Assembly (NCBI GenBank): GCA_934524985.1
Contig: CAKSYT010000002.1
Location: forward strand, 248,001-312,000
Direction: 5' to 3'
DNA: 64,000 nucleotides
Source: an uncultured Faecalibacterium sp.
GTDB taxonomy: Bacteria > Bacillota > Clostridia > Oscillospirales > Ruminococcaceae
Shown here: piece by piece, positions 44,918-54,723 of the stretch
How positions within the stretch are numbered: the first letter of the stretch is position 1
How the letters are laid out: each line of letters opens with the position of its first letter
The notes under the pieces: generated by a model
What the model was told of the DNA's origin: nothing
What the model saw: the letters and a program-made list of their open reading frames with translations, nothing else
Database searches by the model: none
Made by a program: the position numbers and the translations under genes

Positions 44918-45400
44918 TTAAAAAATGATCTTTGCGGTGGCGGCGCGTGCAGCGCGGATCAGATCCGCCGGGGCACAGCACACCTGCGTACCGATGCGCC
45001 CGCCGGAAACGTAGACCTTCTGCTGGGTCAGCACGCTTTCGTCAAAGACGGTGCGGTACTGCTTTTTCATGCCCACCGGGCTGCAGCCGCCCCGCACATA
45101 GCCGGTCACCTTGTTGATATCCGCCACATGGATCATCGCCACGCTCTTTTCGCCCACGCTGCGGGCTGCGGCTTTCAGGTCCAGTTCTGCCGCCACCGGA
45201 ATGACGAACACAAAATAGTTTTTGCTGCTGCCCTGCGTTACCAGCGTCTTGTAAACGCAGGCAGGGTCCTCACCCATGCTGGCGGCTACGGTCACACCGT
45301 CCACCGCCACCCCCTCCTCGTGGGGGTACTCGTGGGCGGTATAGGCCACCTTTTCCCGTTCCAGAATGCGCATTGCGTTGGTTTTAGCTTCTTTTCCCAT
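44918..45400 (-). CDS. ybaK: YbaK/EbsC-family Cys-tRNA(Pro) deacylase
   Basis: 160 residues. MRILEREKVAYTAHEYPHEE, DPACVYKTLV and the conserved VADINKVTGYVRGGCSPVGM identify the YbaK family. These enzymes hydrolyse Cys-tRNA(Pro) made in error by prolyl-tRNA synthetase. It is a single gene between repeat R3 and the purine operon. Confidence 0.93.
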   Translation of the reverse strand: MGKEAKTNAMRILEREKVAYTAHEYPHEEGVAVDGVTVAASMGEDPACVYKTLVTQGSSKNYFVFVIPVAAELDLKAAARSVGEKSVAMIHVADINKVTGYVRGGCSPVGMKKQYRTVFDESVLTQQKVYVSGGRIGTQVCCAPADLIRAARAATAKIIF

Positions 45401-45429
45401 TGTTATTCCCTCTTTGATTCTATTGAATG

Positions 45430-45590
45430 AACCCTCTCAGTCCGCTTCGCGTCCAGCTCCCCCGAAAGGGGGAGCTTATGCGCAATAACCGGCAGATTCT
45501 CTTTCCACCGGGAAGTAACACCCCATGGAAAGGAGTAAAAAGCTCGACCTTTGGGTGCGCAGTCATTGCAAAGCAATGATTGCGCGGGTT
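45430..45590. repeat. palindromic intergenic repeat, diverged copy R3
   Basis: It begins AACCCTCTCAG and holds AGCTCCCCCGAAAGGGGGAGCT like R1 and R2. The right half is replaced by another 13-bp stem (GCGCAGTCATTGC/GCAATGATTGCGC) and ends GGGTT. Confidence 0.65.
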
Positions 45591-45639
45591 CTTTTCTTTT
45601 TTATTCTACCACTTTTTCTGAAAAAATTCAAAATTTCTC

Positions 45640-45696
45640 TTGACTTCAGTTTCATGAAGTGATATCATAGCGTCACGCACTTCAGAGCACTGAAGT
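45640..45696 (+). promoter_or_regulatory. aroF promoter with two identical-pattern dyad operators
   Basis: TTGACT (45640-45645) and TATCAT (45663-45668), spaced 17 bp, form a near-consensus promoter. ACTTCA-N6-TGAAGT occurs at 45643-45660, filling the spacer, and again at 45679-45696 over the start of the transcript. The centres are 36 bp apart. A repressor binding both would shut the promoter. The regulator is unknown. Confidence 0.7.
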
Positions 45697-45777
45697 TTGA
45701 CATTGCAAGCTGCGGCAAAGGAGCCGGTCTCCCTCGCCGTTTCACAGGATAAGAAAAGGCAAAGGAGACAAAACACT

Positions 45778-46791
45778 ATGATCATCGTACTCAAACAGGA
45801 TGCACCCGACGTACAGGTGCGCGAGTTCTGCCACGAGCTGGAGGATATGGGCCTGCAGATCAACGATTCCAAGGGCAGCGACACCCATATTCTGGGTCTG
45901 ATCGGCGATACCAAGGCCATTGCAGAAAGTTGGGTGCTGGCAAACCCGGTGGTGGAGACCTGCCGCCGCGTGTCCGAGCCCTACAAAAAGGCCAACCGCA
46001 AGTTCCACCCGGATGACAGCGTTATCGACGTGGAGGGCGTCAAGATCGGCGGCGGCAACTTTGCGGTCATCGCCGGGCCGTGCAGCATCGAGAGCGAGGA
46101 GCAGATCACCTACTGCGCCCAGCGGGTAAAGGCGGCAGGCGCTTCCCTGCTGCGCGGCGGCGCGTTCAAGCCCCGCACCTCCCCTTACTCTTTTCAGGGT
46201 ATGCGCAGCGAGGGTCTGGACCTGCTCAAGCTGGCCCGCCGTGCCACCGGTTCGCCCATTGTGACCGAGATCATGAACACCGAGCACCTGCCCCTGTTTG
46301 AAAACGTAGACCTGATCCAGGTAGGTGCCCGCAATATGCAGAACTTTGAGCTGCTCAAGGCCGTCGGACGCCAGAAAAAGCCGGTGCTGCTCAAGCGCGG
46401 CCTTGCCAACACGCTGGAAGAGTTCGTAATGAGCGCCGAGTACATCATGGCCGAGGGCAACGAGAACGTCATCCTGTGCGAGCGCGGCATCCGCACCTTT
46501 GAGACCAGTATGCGCAACACGCTGGACCTTGCCGGTGTGGTCATGCTGCACAAGATGACCCACCTGCCGGTGGTGGTAGACCCCAGCCACGCTTGCGGCC
46601 ACGCATGGATGGTGCCGGAGCTGGCCAAAGCCGCCGTCGCCGCCGGTGCCGATGGTCTGATGATCGAGGTGCACAACAACCCCGCCAAGGCCAAGTGCGA
46701 TGGCGCACAGAGCCTGACCCCGGACCAGTTCGATGAGCTGATGCAGTTCATCGGCAAAGAGGTGGAGTTCTTCGGCAAAAAAATGAACTGA
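45778..46791 (+). CDS. aroF: 3-deoxy-7-phosphoheptulonate synthase (DAHP synthase)
   Basis: 337 residues from the ATG at 45778 (MIIVLKQDAPDVQVREFCHE), with AAAGGAG upstream. An N-terminal ferredoxin-like regulatory domain (about residues 1-70) precedes the barrel, as in Thermotoga-type enzymes. Motifs are IAGPCSIES, RGGAFKPRTSPYSFQG, and DPSHACGHA. It joins PEP and erythrose-4-phosphate as the first step to aromatic amino acids. It is monocistronic, with dyad operators and a terminator. Confidence 0.96.
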   Translation: MIIVLKQDAPDVQVREFCHELEDMGLQINDSKGSDTHILGLIGDTKAIAESWVLANPVVETCRRVSEPYKKANRKFHPDDSVIDVEGVKIGGGNFAVIAGPCSIESEEQITYCAQRVKAAGASLLRGGAFKPRTSPYSFQGMRSEGLDLLKLARRATGSPIVTEIMNTEHLPLFENVDLIQVGARNMQNFELLKAVGRQKKPVLLKRGLANTLEEFVMSAEYIMAEGNENVILCERGIRTFETSMRNTLDLAGVVMLHKMTHLPVVVDPSHACGHAWMVPELAKAAVAAGADGLMIEVHNNPAKAKCDGAQSLTPDQFDELMQFIGKEVEFFGKKMN

Positions 46792-46821
46792 GCCCGCCCG
46801 AAAGAATATTGTTATACGCAG

Positions 46822-46857
46822 GGACTGCTGTACCGACCGGGTGCAGCAGTTCTTTTT
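46822..46857 (+). terminator. terminator of the DAHP synthase gene
   Basis: GGACTGCTG pairs with CAGCAGTTC (one wobble), followed by TTTTTT. Confidence 0.8.
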
Positions 46858-47004
46858 TGCCGGAAAGTTCGCGCGCAGCCAAGCAGCATTTTACCTTAAA
46901 TGCCCCTGATTTCCGTGCCACGGCGGGTTTTCGTTTTCTTTTCACGGATTTTATGGTATACTATGGTGTATTTTGAAAAAACACTGCCGAAAGAGGTTTT
47001 AACG

Positions 47005-47427
47005 ATGAAAGCACACATTGCACGCAACCAGAACGCCGGGGTGCCGCTGGCGCTGGGCTGGAACCTTTCCCCCGCCGACCGGGGCAAGCTGGAGGGCATG
47101 GCACCCGCCTTTGGCATGAAGCTGCTGCCCGTTGCCCCCGCCGATGCCGGCAAGACCGTTGCCCAGCTGCTGGGCGAGGTGGAGGTAAAAGCCCCCAGAA
47201 CACTGGTGCTGGAGCCGGGCGCCTATCCCCCGGCGCTGGTGCTGGCAAACTTCCGCGATAAGGACGTGGACACCCTGCTGGACCTGATGCGGCAGGCACA
47301 GGTGACCATCCCGCTCAAGGCGGTGGTCACCCCTGCAAACCGCAGCTGGATGTTTGCAGACCTGCTGGCGCATTTGCAGGAGGAGCACACCGCCTTTACC
47401 GCCGCAAAGGAGAGCCAGACCGTATGA
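47005..47427 (+). CDS. DUF3783-domain protein
   Basis: 140 residues from the ATG at 47005 (MKAHIARNQNAG), which has GAAAGAGG 8 bases upstream. An extended -10 (TGGTATACT, 46952-46960) lies about 45 bp before it. The C-terminal half (DTLLDLMRQAQVTIPLKAVV then TPANRSWMFADLLAHLQEEH) matches the DUF3783 family of small Firmicute proteins of unknown role. It overlaps apbE by four bases, so the two are coupled. Confidence 0.8.
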   Translation: MKAHIARNQNAGVPLALGWNLSPADRGKLEGMAPAFGMKLLPVAPADAGKTVAQLLGEVEVKAPRTLVLEPGAYPPALVLANFRDKDVDTLLDLMRQAQVTIPLKAVVTPANRSWMFADLLAHLQEEHTAFTAAKESQTV

Positions 47428-48506
47428 AGAGCCGCATCACCCGCATGACCGCTGCACTGCTGGCGGCGGTGCTGAGCCTTAGCCTGCTGGTCGGCTGCAA
47501 GCCCAAAAAGGAACTGACCCGGTACACCACCATCTTTTATGATGTGTTCGACACGGTGACGCAGGTCATCGCCTACTGCGAGAGCGAGGAAGAGTTCAAC
47601 ACCCAGATGCAGGCGCTGCATCAGGATCTGATTGCCTACAATCAACTCTACGATATCTACAACGACTACGACGGCGTTGTGAACGTTAAGACCATCAACG
47701 AAAACGCCGGGAAAGCCCCGGTACAGGTGGATGACCGCATCCTCTCCATGCTGGAGTTGGCGCGGCAGATGTACGACCTGACCGGCGGCAAGATCAACAT
47801 TGCCATGGGCAGCGTGCTGGGCATCTGGCACGACCACCGCGAAGCCGCTGAAAAGAACGCTTCCGAGGCCGACAACACCCTGCCCACGCAGGAGGAGCTG
47901 GAAGCTGCTGCCCAGCACTGCGATATCAATGCCCTTGTCATTGACGAGGATGCCAAAACGGTCTACCTGTCCGACCCGGAGATGTCGCTGGACGTGGGTA
48001 GCGTGGGCAAGGGGTACGCAGTGGAGATGGTCTGCCGCGCCGCCGAAGCCCGCGGCCTGACCAGCGCACTGGTAAGCGTGGGCGGCAACCTGCGCGCCAT
48101 CGGCACAAAGCCGGACGGCAGCCAGTGGACGGGCGGCGTGGAGAACCCGTGGAACGCCTCGGAGGTGTATACCAATACCAACTCCATTTTCGGCTCGCCC
48201 ATCAATATGAGCGACCTTGCGCTGGTGACCAGCGGCGACTACCAGCGCTACTTTGTGGTGGACGGCAAGCGCTACCACCACATCATCGACCCGGACACCC
48301 TGTGGCCCGCCGCCTACTACAACGGTGTCACCGTGCTGTGCCCGGACTCCGGCATGGCAGACTGCCTGACCACTGCCCTGTTCTGTATGCCGCTGGAAGA
48401 GGGGCAGAAGCTGGTGGAATCGCTGGACGGCGTAGAGGCCATGTGGTGCACACCCGACAAGCAGGCCACCACCTCCAGCGGCTGGGACAGCCACCTGAAA
48501 AAGTAA
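47424..48506 (+). CDS. apbE: ApbE-family FAD:protein FMN transferase, lipoprotein
   Basis: 360 residues. Lipoprotein signal with Cys in LSLLVGCKPKKE. The ApbE fold includes TGGKINIAMGSVLGIWHDHR, LDVGSVGKGYAVEMV, SALVSVGGNLRAIG, and the C-terminal Thr/Asp region. These enzymes attach FMN covalently to membrane redox subunits such as RnfG or NqrC at the cell surface. No target gene is nearby. Confidence 0.93.
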   Translation: MKSRITRMTAALLAAVLSLSLLVGCKPKKELTRYTTIFYDVFDTVTQVIAYCESEEEFNTQMQALHQDLIAYNQLYDIYNDYDGVVNVKTINENAGKAPVQVDDRILSMLELARQMYDLTGGKINIAMGSVLGIWHDHREAAEKNASEADNTLPTQEELEAAAQHCDINALVIDEDAKTVYLSDPEMSLDVGSVGKGYAVEMVCRAAEARGLTSALVSVGGNLRAIGTKPDGSQWTGGVENPWNASEVYTNTNSIFGSPINMSDLALVTSGDYQRYFVVDGKRYHHIIDPDTLWPAAYYNGVTVLCPDSGMADCLTTALFCMPLEEGQKLVESLDGVEAMWCTPDKQATTSSGWDSHLKK

Positions 48507-48570
48507 GTTCTGCTGTTTTTTGCAGGCGGAACGATTATAATGGCCTCCGCGTGCGCTCTGGCCATCTTCA

Positions 48571-48588
48571 GCGGAAAATTTATTTTAA
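48571..48588 (+). repeat. 18-bp repeat shared with 17903-17920
   Basis: GCGGAAAATTTATTTTAA, identical to the sequence after the SpoIID-like gene; here it directly precedes the composite hairpin. Confidence 0.5.
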
Positions 48589-48592
48589 TTTT

Positions 48593-48679
48593 GGAATAGC
48601 GGAGAGTCTGCGGACGCTCCGCTATTCCCTTTTCTATGAAAAAGTTATTCCGAAAAGTCCGCAGACTTTTCGGAATAAC
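48593..48679 (+). repeat. composite double hairpin with complementary loops (in non-coding 48507-48815)
   Basis: Hairpin 1 has a perfect 12-bp stem (48593-48604 with 48617-48628) followed by CTTTT, which could terminate apbE. Hairpin 2 has a perfect 16-bp stem (48644-48659 with 48664-48679). The loop of hairpin 1 (48605-48615) is an exact 11-base complement of 48657-48667 in hairpin 2, so alternative or kissing pairing is possible. A diverged inverted copy of the 18-bp repeat follows near 48680-48700. Confidence 0.65.
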
Positions 48680-48751
48680 AAATAAAAAATTTCTTTCCGC
48701 TATTTATACCCAGAGCAAAGCGGAGGGCATTCAAAATCGTCTCCTTACGCA

Positions 48752-48786
48752 AAAAGGCTGCCGCACGCAATGTGCAGCAGCCTTTT
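48752..48786 (-). terminator. terminator of gpmI
   Basis: AAAAGGCTGCCGCAC (48752-48766) pairs with GTGCAGCAGCCTTTT (48772-48786), 30 bp beyond the gpmI stop. Confidence 0.75.
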
Positions 48787-48815
48787 GTTTGTTTATCCGG
48801 TTATCCCGTCCGGCA

Positions 48816-50342
48816 TCACTCCACGATGATGCTCTTGCCGGTCATCTCGGCGGGAACGGGCAGGCCGATATAGGGCAGCATGGTGGGTGCGATGTCGGCC
48901 AGACAGCCGCCCTCGCGCAGCTTCACATCGCCGCAGCCAACAGCCACAAAGGGCACAACGTTGGTGGTGTGGGCGGTAAAGGGGGTGCCGTCCGGATTCA
49001 TCATCTTTTCGGCGTTGCCATGGTCGGCGGTGATGAAGGCGCAGCCACCGGCGTTCAGCACAGCGCTGACCACCTGATCCACGCAGGTGTCCACAGCCTC
49101 AACGGCCTTGACAGCAGCCTCGAACACGCCGGTGTGGCCGACCATATCGCAGTTTGCGAAGTTCAGGATGACCACATCGTACTTGCCGCTCTCGATGCGC
49201 TTGACGCACTCGGCAGCAACTTCAGGGGCGCTCATCTCGGGCTTCAGGTCGTAGGTGGCAACCTTGGGGCTGGGAATGACGCAGCGATCCTCACCCTCGT
49301 AGGGAGCTTCCACACCGCCGTTGAAGAAGAAGGTGACATGGGCGTACTTCTCGGTCTCGGCGATGCGCAGCTGGGTCTTGCCGTGGGCAGACAGGTACTC
49401 GCCCAGAACGTTCTTCAGCTCCACCGGGGGATAAGCCACTTCGCAGTTGGGCATGGTGGCATCGTACTCGGCCATGCAGACGTAATGCACCTGCTTGCGG
49501 CCGCCGCGGCGCTCGAAGCCGGTAAAAGCATCATCGCAGAAGATGCGGGTCATCTGGCGGGCACGGTCGGGGCGGAAGTTCATGAAGATAACGGTGTCGC
49601 CATCCTGCACGCGGCCACCCTCGCAGGTGACGCAGGGCAGCACGAACTCATCGGTCTTGTCTGCAGCATAGGAAGCCTCGATGGCCTCGGCAGCGTTGGC
49701 GGCGTGCTCACCCTCGCCGTAGACGAAGGCAGCGTAAGCCTTCTCCTCGCGGTCCCAGTTGTTATCGCGGTCCATGGCGTAGTAACGGCCGGAAACGCTG
49801 GCGATCTTGCCCACGCCCAGCTCGTCCAGCTTGGCCTGCAGGTCCGCAAGGAAGCCCTTGCCGGAGTGGGGGTCGGTGTCACGGCCGTCGGTGATGCAGT
49901 GCAGGTAAACTTCCTTTGCGCCCAGATGCTTTGCCATCTCCAGCACGCCGAACCAGTGGTCGGCATGGCTGTGCACGCCGCCGGTGCCCACCAGACCCAT
50001 CAGGTGGATGGCCTTACCGGCCTCGATGGCGGCCTTCATGTTCTTGACCAGCACAGGGTTCTTGAGCATCTCACCGTCGCGGATGGACTTGGTGATGAGG
50101 GTCAGCTGCTGGTACACGATGCGGCCTGCGCCCATGTTGGTGTGGCCAACCTCGGAGTTGCCCATCTGACCATCGGGCAGACCGACAGCCATGCCGGAAG
50201 CATCAATGGTGGTCATGGGGTACTTTTCCATCAGAGCATCCAGATGGGGGGTCTTGGCAGCCACAACAGCGTTGCCGAAGGTCTCATTCGGCACCCAGCC
50301 GAAGCCATCCATGATGCACAGCAGAACAGGTTTCTTTGCCAT
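48816..50342 (-). CDS. gpmI: 2,3-bisphosphoglycerate-independent phosphoglycerate mutase
   Basis: 508 residues. The start VLLCIMDGFGW binds metal, the phosphoserine loop is QMGNSEVGHTNMGAGR, and C-terminal metal ligands are in DHGNAEKM. It interconverts 3- and 2-phosphoglycerate using Mn ions. It follows tpiA after a terminator-like hairpin. Confidence 0.96.
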   Translation of the reverse strand: MAKKPVLLCIMDGFGWVPNETFGNAVVAAKTPHLDALMEKYPMTTIDASGMAVGLPDGQMGNSEVGHTNMGAGRIVYQQLTLITKSIRDGEMLKNPVLVKNMKAAIEAGKAIHLMGLVGTGGVHSHADHWFGVLEMAKHLGAKEVYLHCITDGRDTDPHSGKGFLADLQAKLDELGVGKIASVSGRYYAMDRDNNWDREEKAYAAFVYGEGEHAANAAEAIEASYAADKTDEFVLPCVTCEGGRVQDGDTVIFMNFRPDRARQMTRIFCDDAFTGFERRGGRKQVHYVCMAEYDATMPNCEVAYPPVELKNVLGEYLSAHGKTQLRIAETEKYAHVTFFFNGGVEAPYEGEDRCVIPSPKVATYDLKPEMSAPEVAAECVKRIESGKYDVVILNFANCDMVGHTGVFEAAVKAVEAVDTCVDQVVSAVLNAGGCAFITADHGNAEKMMNPDGTPFTAHTTNVVPFVAVGCGDVKLREGGCLADIAPTMLPYIGLPVPAEMTGKSIIVE

Positions 50343-50454
50343 AAAATTGAATCTCCTTTGAATTTATCACGCATTGCAGGTAAGGCCCAACGCCCCACCT
50401 GCGGGGTGCAGCCAGCGGGTGCACAACACCCGAGCGGCTGTTGTAAAAACAGAT

Positions 50455-50498
50455 CAGCGCCCGGCTCAGCGCTGAAAAAACGGCGCAGCCGGGCGCTG
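50455..50498 (-). terminator. terminator-like hairpin after tpiA
   Basis: A perfect 12-bp GC-rich stem (50455-50466 with 50487-50498) followed on the minus strand by ATCTGTTTTTA. Confidence 0.6.
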
Positions 50499-50526
50499 AA
50501 ACAGCTAATTAAGAAAAGGCAGTTGC

Positions 50527-51297
50527 TCAGCCCTTGGTGGCTGCATTGACGATGACTGCAAAGTCGGGAGCCTTCAGGGATGCGCCGCCGATCAGGCCGC
50601 CGTCCACGTCCTTCTTGCTCAGCAGCTCCTCGCAGTTCTTGGCATTCATGCTGCCGCCGTACTGCACGGTGGTAGCCTCGGCCACAGCCTCGCCGTACAG
50701 CTCGCCCACCACCTTGCGGATCTGTGCGCAGACTTCCTCTGCCTGATCCGCGGTAGCGGTCTTGCCGGTGCCAATAGCCCAGATAGGCTCGTAGGCGATG
50801 ACAACGTTTGCCATCTGCTCGGCGGTCACGTCACGCAGGGCGATCTTGGTCTGCATACGGACCAGCTCCTCGGTAACGCCCTCCTCGCGCTGCTGCAGGC
50901 TCTCACCCACGCAGATGATGACCTTCAGACCGGCGTTCAGGGCAGCCAGCGTGCGCTTGTTGACGGTCTGGTCGGTCTCTGCGAAGTACTGACGGCGCTC
51001 AGAGTGGCCGACGATGACGTACTCCACGCCCAGATCCACCAGCATATCGGCGCTGATCTCGCCGGTGAAAGCACCGGACTTCTCAAAGTGGACGTTCTCG
51101 GCACCCACATGGATGTTGGTGCCCTTGGTCTTAGCCACAGCAGTGACCAGATCGGTAAACGGAGTGCAGATGACCACCTCGCAGGTAGCGTCCTTCACGG
51201 CAGGGATCAGCTCGTCCACCAGAACAGCAGCCTCGGAGGCGGTCTTGTTCATCTTCCAGTTGCCAGCGATAATAGCCTTGCGCTTTGCCTTATCCAT
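50527..51297 (-). CDS. tpiA: triosephosphate isomerase
   Basis: 256 residues from the ATG at 51297 ([18 protein letters not shown]), preceded by AAGGAG. Catalytic Lys in GNWKMNK, His in VGHSERR, Glu in [13 protein letters not shown]. It balances dihydroxyacetone phosphate and glyceraldehyde-3-phosphate. Confidence 0.97.
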   Translation of the reverse strand: MDKAKRKAIIAGNWKMNKTASEAAVLVDELIPAVKDATCEVVICTPFTDLVTAVAKTKGTNIHVGAENVHFEKSGAFTGEISADMLVDLGVEYVIVGHSERRQYFAETDQTVNKRTLAALNAGLKVIICVGESLQQREEGVTEELVRMQTKIALRDVTAEQMANVVIAYEPIWAIGTGKTATADQAEEVCAQIRKVVGELYGEAVAEATTVQYGGSMNAKNCEELLSKKDVDGGLIGGASLKAPDFAVIVNAATKG

Positions 51298-51355
51298 TGT
51301 TATTTTCTCCTTACCTTCGTAACTATTTACAAATTGCCTGCACAAAAAGAAAAGA

Positions 51356-51379
51356 TGCGGCGGCGTAAATGCCGCCGCA
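51356..51379 (-). terminator. terminator between pgk and tpiA
   Basis: TGCGGCGGC pairs with GCCGCCGCA; TCTTTTCTTTTTG follows on the minus strand. tpiA may rely on read-through or its own promoter. Confidence 0.7.
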
Positions 51380-51400
51380 CCCATTGTGATGCCGGAAAAA

Positions 51401-52609
<1,209 letters not shown>

Positions 52610-52685
52610 GGTAAAAACTCCTCTCAAGTTATAATTCTGAACCAGAGTCTCGCTCACAATCGGGGCTTTGCCCCGTACAGCTACT

Positions 52686-52714
52686 ATTATAAACAAAAAC
52701 TGTGTGTATTGCAA
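52686..52714 (-). promoter_or_regulatory. pgk promoter
   Basis: Minus-strand TTGCAA (52714-52709) and a consensus TATAAT (52691-52686), spaced 17 bp, about 75 bp before the start codon. Confidence 0.75.
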
Positions 52715-52841
52715 GGATAAGCGATAGATAATTGTTTAACAAACATTTGCCGTTGTTGCAAGGAAATGTGTCTATTTTGCCCGAAGTGCGGTTTTTTCTG
52801 CCCGCAGACGCCGGAAATGCCGTTTTTTCATCACGACAAAA

Positions 52842-52877
52842 GGGATCCGGAAGCGCCCGCAGGCATTTCCGGATCCC
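52842..52877 (-). terminator. terminator of the rimP-ribF operon
   Basis: GGGATCCGGAA (52842-52852) pairs with TTCCGGATCCC (52867-52877); CTTTTG follows on the minus strand. Confidence 0.75.
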
Positions 52878-52896
52878 AAATTAAAAAATAGATGCG

Positions 52897-53814
52897 TTAT
52901 GCAAAATATTCCTGTGCGCGGCGGGCGGCATCGTTGATGCAGTCCCGCAGCTGGTCCAGCGTATCAAATTTTTTGCTGGGGCTCAGGTAGGCGTAGAACT
53001 CCACCACCGGGTCTGTGCCGTACAAATCGCCGGAAAAGCCCGGGATAAAGGTCTCGCAGGTCACCTTAGTGGCGTCATCGTTCACAGTCGGGCGGCTGCC
53101 CAGACCGGTAGCCGAGGGATACCACACCCCGTTGATACAGGTGCGGGTGATATAAATGCCGCTCCGGGGCATCTGGAAGCCCTGCGGGTACAGCTGGTTG
53201 ATGGTGGGCACCCCAAGGGTGTGCCCCAGCCCTGCCCCGTGCTGCACCGCAAAGCGGATGGCGTAGGGCATGCCCAGCATGGCGTTGGCAGCCGGGATAT
53301 CCCCGCCCTCCAGCGCGGTGCGGATGCGGGTGGAGGACACCGGCTTTTCCTCAAACTGTGCCATGGGCACCACCACCACCTCTACCCCAAGGGGGGCGCA
53401 GAGGGCGCGCAGCAGCTCCGGGGTACCGGCAGCTTTTGCGCCAAAGGTGAAGTTCTCGCCGCAGAACAGCGCCCGGGCGTGGCAGTTTTCCACGATGCCG
53501 CGCACGAACTCCTCCGGGCTCAGCGCCTTGATCGTCTCAAAGTCCGGGGTGAGGTAATACTCTACCCCAAGGCTGTGGATCAAGGCGTGCTTATCCTCGG
53601 TGGAAAGCAGGCGCTTGCCCTTCATTTTATTTTCCACCGGCAGGCGGAAGGTGAACACCGCCGGAGCCGCATCATGGGTCTTTGCCCACTGCACAGCCCC
53701 TTCGATCACCGCCCGGTGGCCGATATGGATGCCGTCAAAGTAGCCCATGGCCACGGCGGTGCCTTTTTCGGGCTGTGCCAGCGGCAGAGGGGCAAACTGA
53801 GAAATGATCTGCAT
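52897..53814 (-). CDS. ribF: bifunctional riboflavin kinase/FMN adenylyltransferase
   Basis: 305 residues. The N-terminal adenylyltransferase part has AMGYFDGIHIGHRAVI and SSTRIRTAL. The C-terminal kinase part holds GVPTINQLYP and GLGSRPTVN. It makes FMN and FAD from riboflavin. It is the last gene of the rimP operon, 21 bp after truB. Confidence 0.95.
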   Translation of the reverse strand: MQIISQFAPLPLAQPEKGTAVAMGYFDGIHIGHRAVIEGAVQWAKTHDAAPAVFTFRLPVENKMKGKRLLSTEDKHALIHSLGVEYYLTPDFETIKALSPEEFVRGIVENCHARALFCGENFTFGAKAAGTPELLRALCAPLGVEVVVVPMAQFEEKPVSSTRIRTALEGGDIPAANAMLGMPYAIRFAVQHGAGLGHTLGVPTINQLYPQGFQMPRSGIYITRTCINGVWYPSATGLGSRPTVNDDATKVTCETFIPGFSGDLYGTDPVVEFYAYLSPSKKFDTLDQLRDCINDAARRAQEYFA

Positions 53815-53835
53815 GGGTCTTGTTTCCTTTATTGC

Positions 53836-54723
53836 TCAATTACGTTCCACGAACAGTTTTTCCACCCGGAGCACCCCGCCGGTAATGTTGGCAAGGCCAA
53901 GGAACTGCCCGGCGGCATTGCGCACCCGGTAGCGTCCGTCTGCTGCGGGGTAGCGGCTGGTGGGGCAGCCGTTATAGAGATGCTGCTCCACCCACGGCTC
54001 CACCACCAGCAGCGGCAGCGGGGTGAACACGCTTTCCACCGGCAGCATCAGTGCTTCCAGTGCAGCGCTCCCCTGCTCCTTTGCGGCCAGAATTTCTTCC
54101 AGCGTGTGGGCGTCCGCTTCGGTGTACAGACCGGCAGAAGTGCGGCGCAGAGCGCTCATCGTGCCCTTCTGCCCCATAGCGGCAGCGATATCCTCCAGCA
54201 GCGTGCGGATATAGGTGCCCTTGGAGCAGCGCACCGTCAGCACATACTCGTTTTCTGCCGGACTGCCGCCGTACTCAATGCCGTAAATCTCGATGGGGCG
54301 TGCCTTACGCTCCACGGTCACGCCCTCGCGCGCCAGCTTATACAGCGGCTGGCCGTTGATCTTGACCGCCGAGTACATGGGCGGCACCTGCATCTGCGGG
54401 CCGATAAACTGCGGCAGCACAGCCAGCAGCTCTTTTTCCCCGGCGGTGACGGGGGCAGTTTCCAGCACCGTGCCGGTGCTGTCGCCGGTGTCGGTGCGTG
54501 TCCCCAGACGCAGGGTGGCGCGGTAGGTCTTGTCGTGGTTCAGCTGCAAATCCACCGCCTTGCTGGCACCGCCGCAGAACACCGGCAGAACGCCGGTGGC
54601 CATGGGGTCCAGCGTACCGCTGTGCCCCAGCTTGCGAGTGCCCAGCACGCCGCGCAGCTTTGCCACCACGTCAAAGCTGGTCCAGTCCATGGGCTTGTCT
54701 ACGATCAGGATGCCCTGCATCAT
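53836..54723 (-). CDS. truB: tRNA pseudouridine(55) synthase
   Basis: 295 residues. The start GILIVDKPMDWTSFDVV, the catalytic Asp in LGHSGTLDPMATGVLPV, and YRATLRLGTRTDTGD are typical. It makes pseudouridine 55 in the T-loop of tRNAs. It overlaps the nrnA stop by four bases. Confidence 0.96.
   Translation of the reverse strand: MMQGILIVDKPMDWTSFDVVAKLRGVLGTRKLGHSGTLDPMATGVLPVFCGGASKAVDLQLNHDKTYRATLRLGTRTDTGDSTGTVLETAPVTAGEKELLAVLPQFIGPQMQVPPMYSAVKINGQPLYKLAREGVTVERKARPIEIYGIEYGGSPAENEYVLTVRCSKGTYIRTLLEDIAAAMGQKGTMSALRRTSAGLYTEADAHTLEEILAAKEQGSAALEALMLPVESVFTPLPLLVVEPWVEQHLYNGCPTSRYPAADGRYRVRNAAGQFLGLANITGGVLRVEKLFVERN

Noticed and set aside
33412..45590. Repeats considered as a CRISPR array
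   Set aside because: They are palindromic, kilobases apart, of unequal length and without spacers or cas genes.
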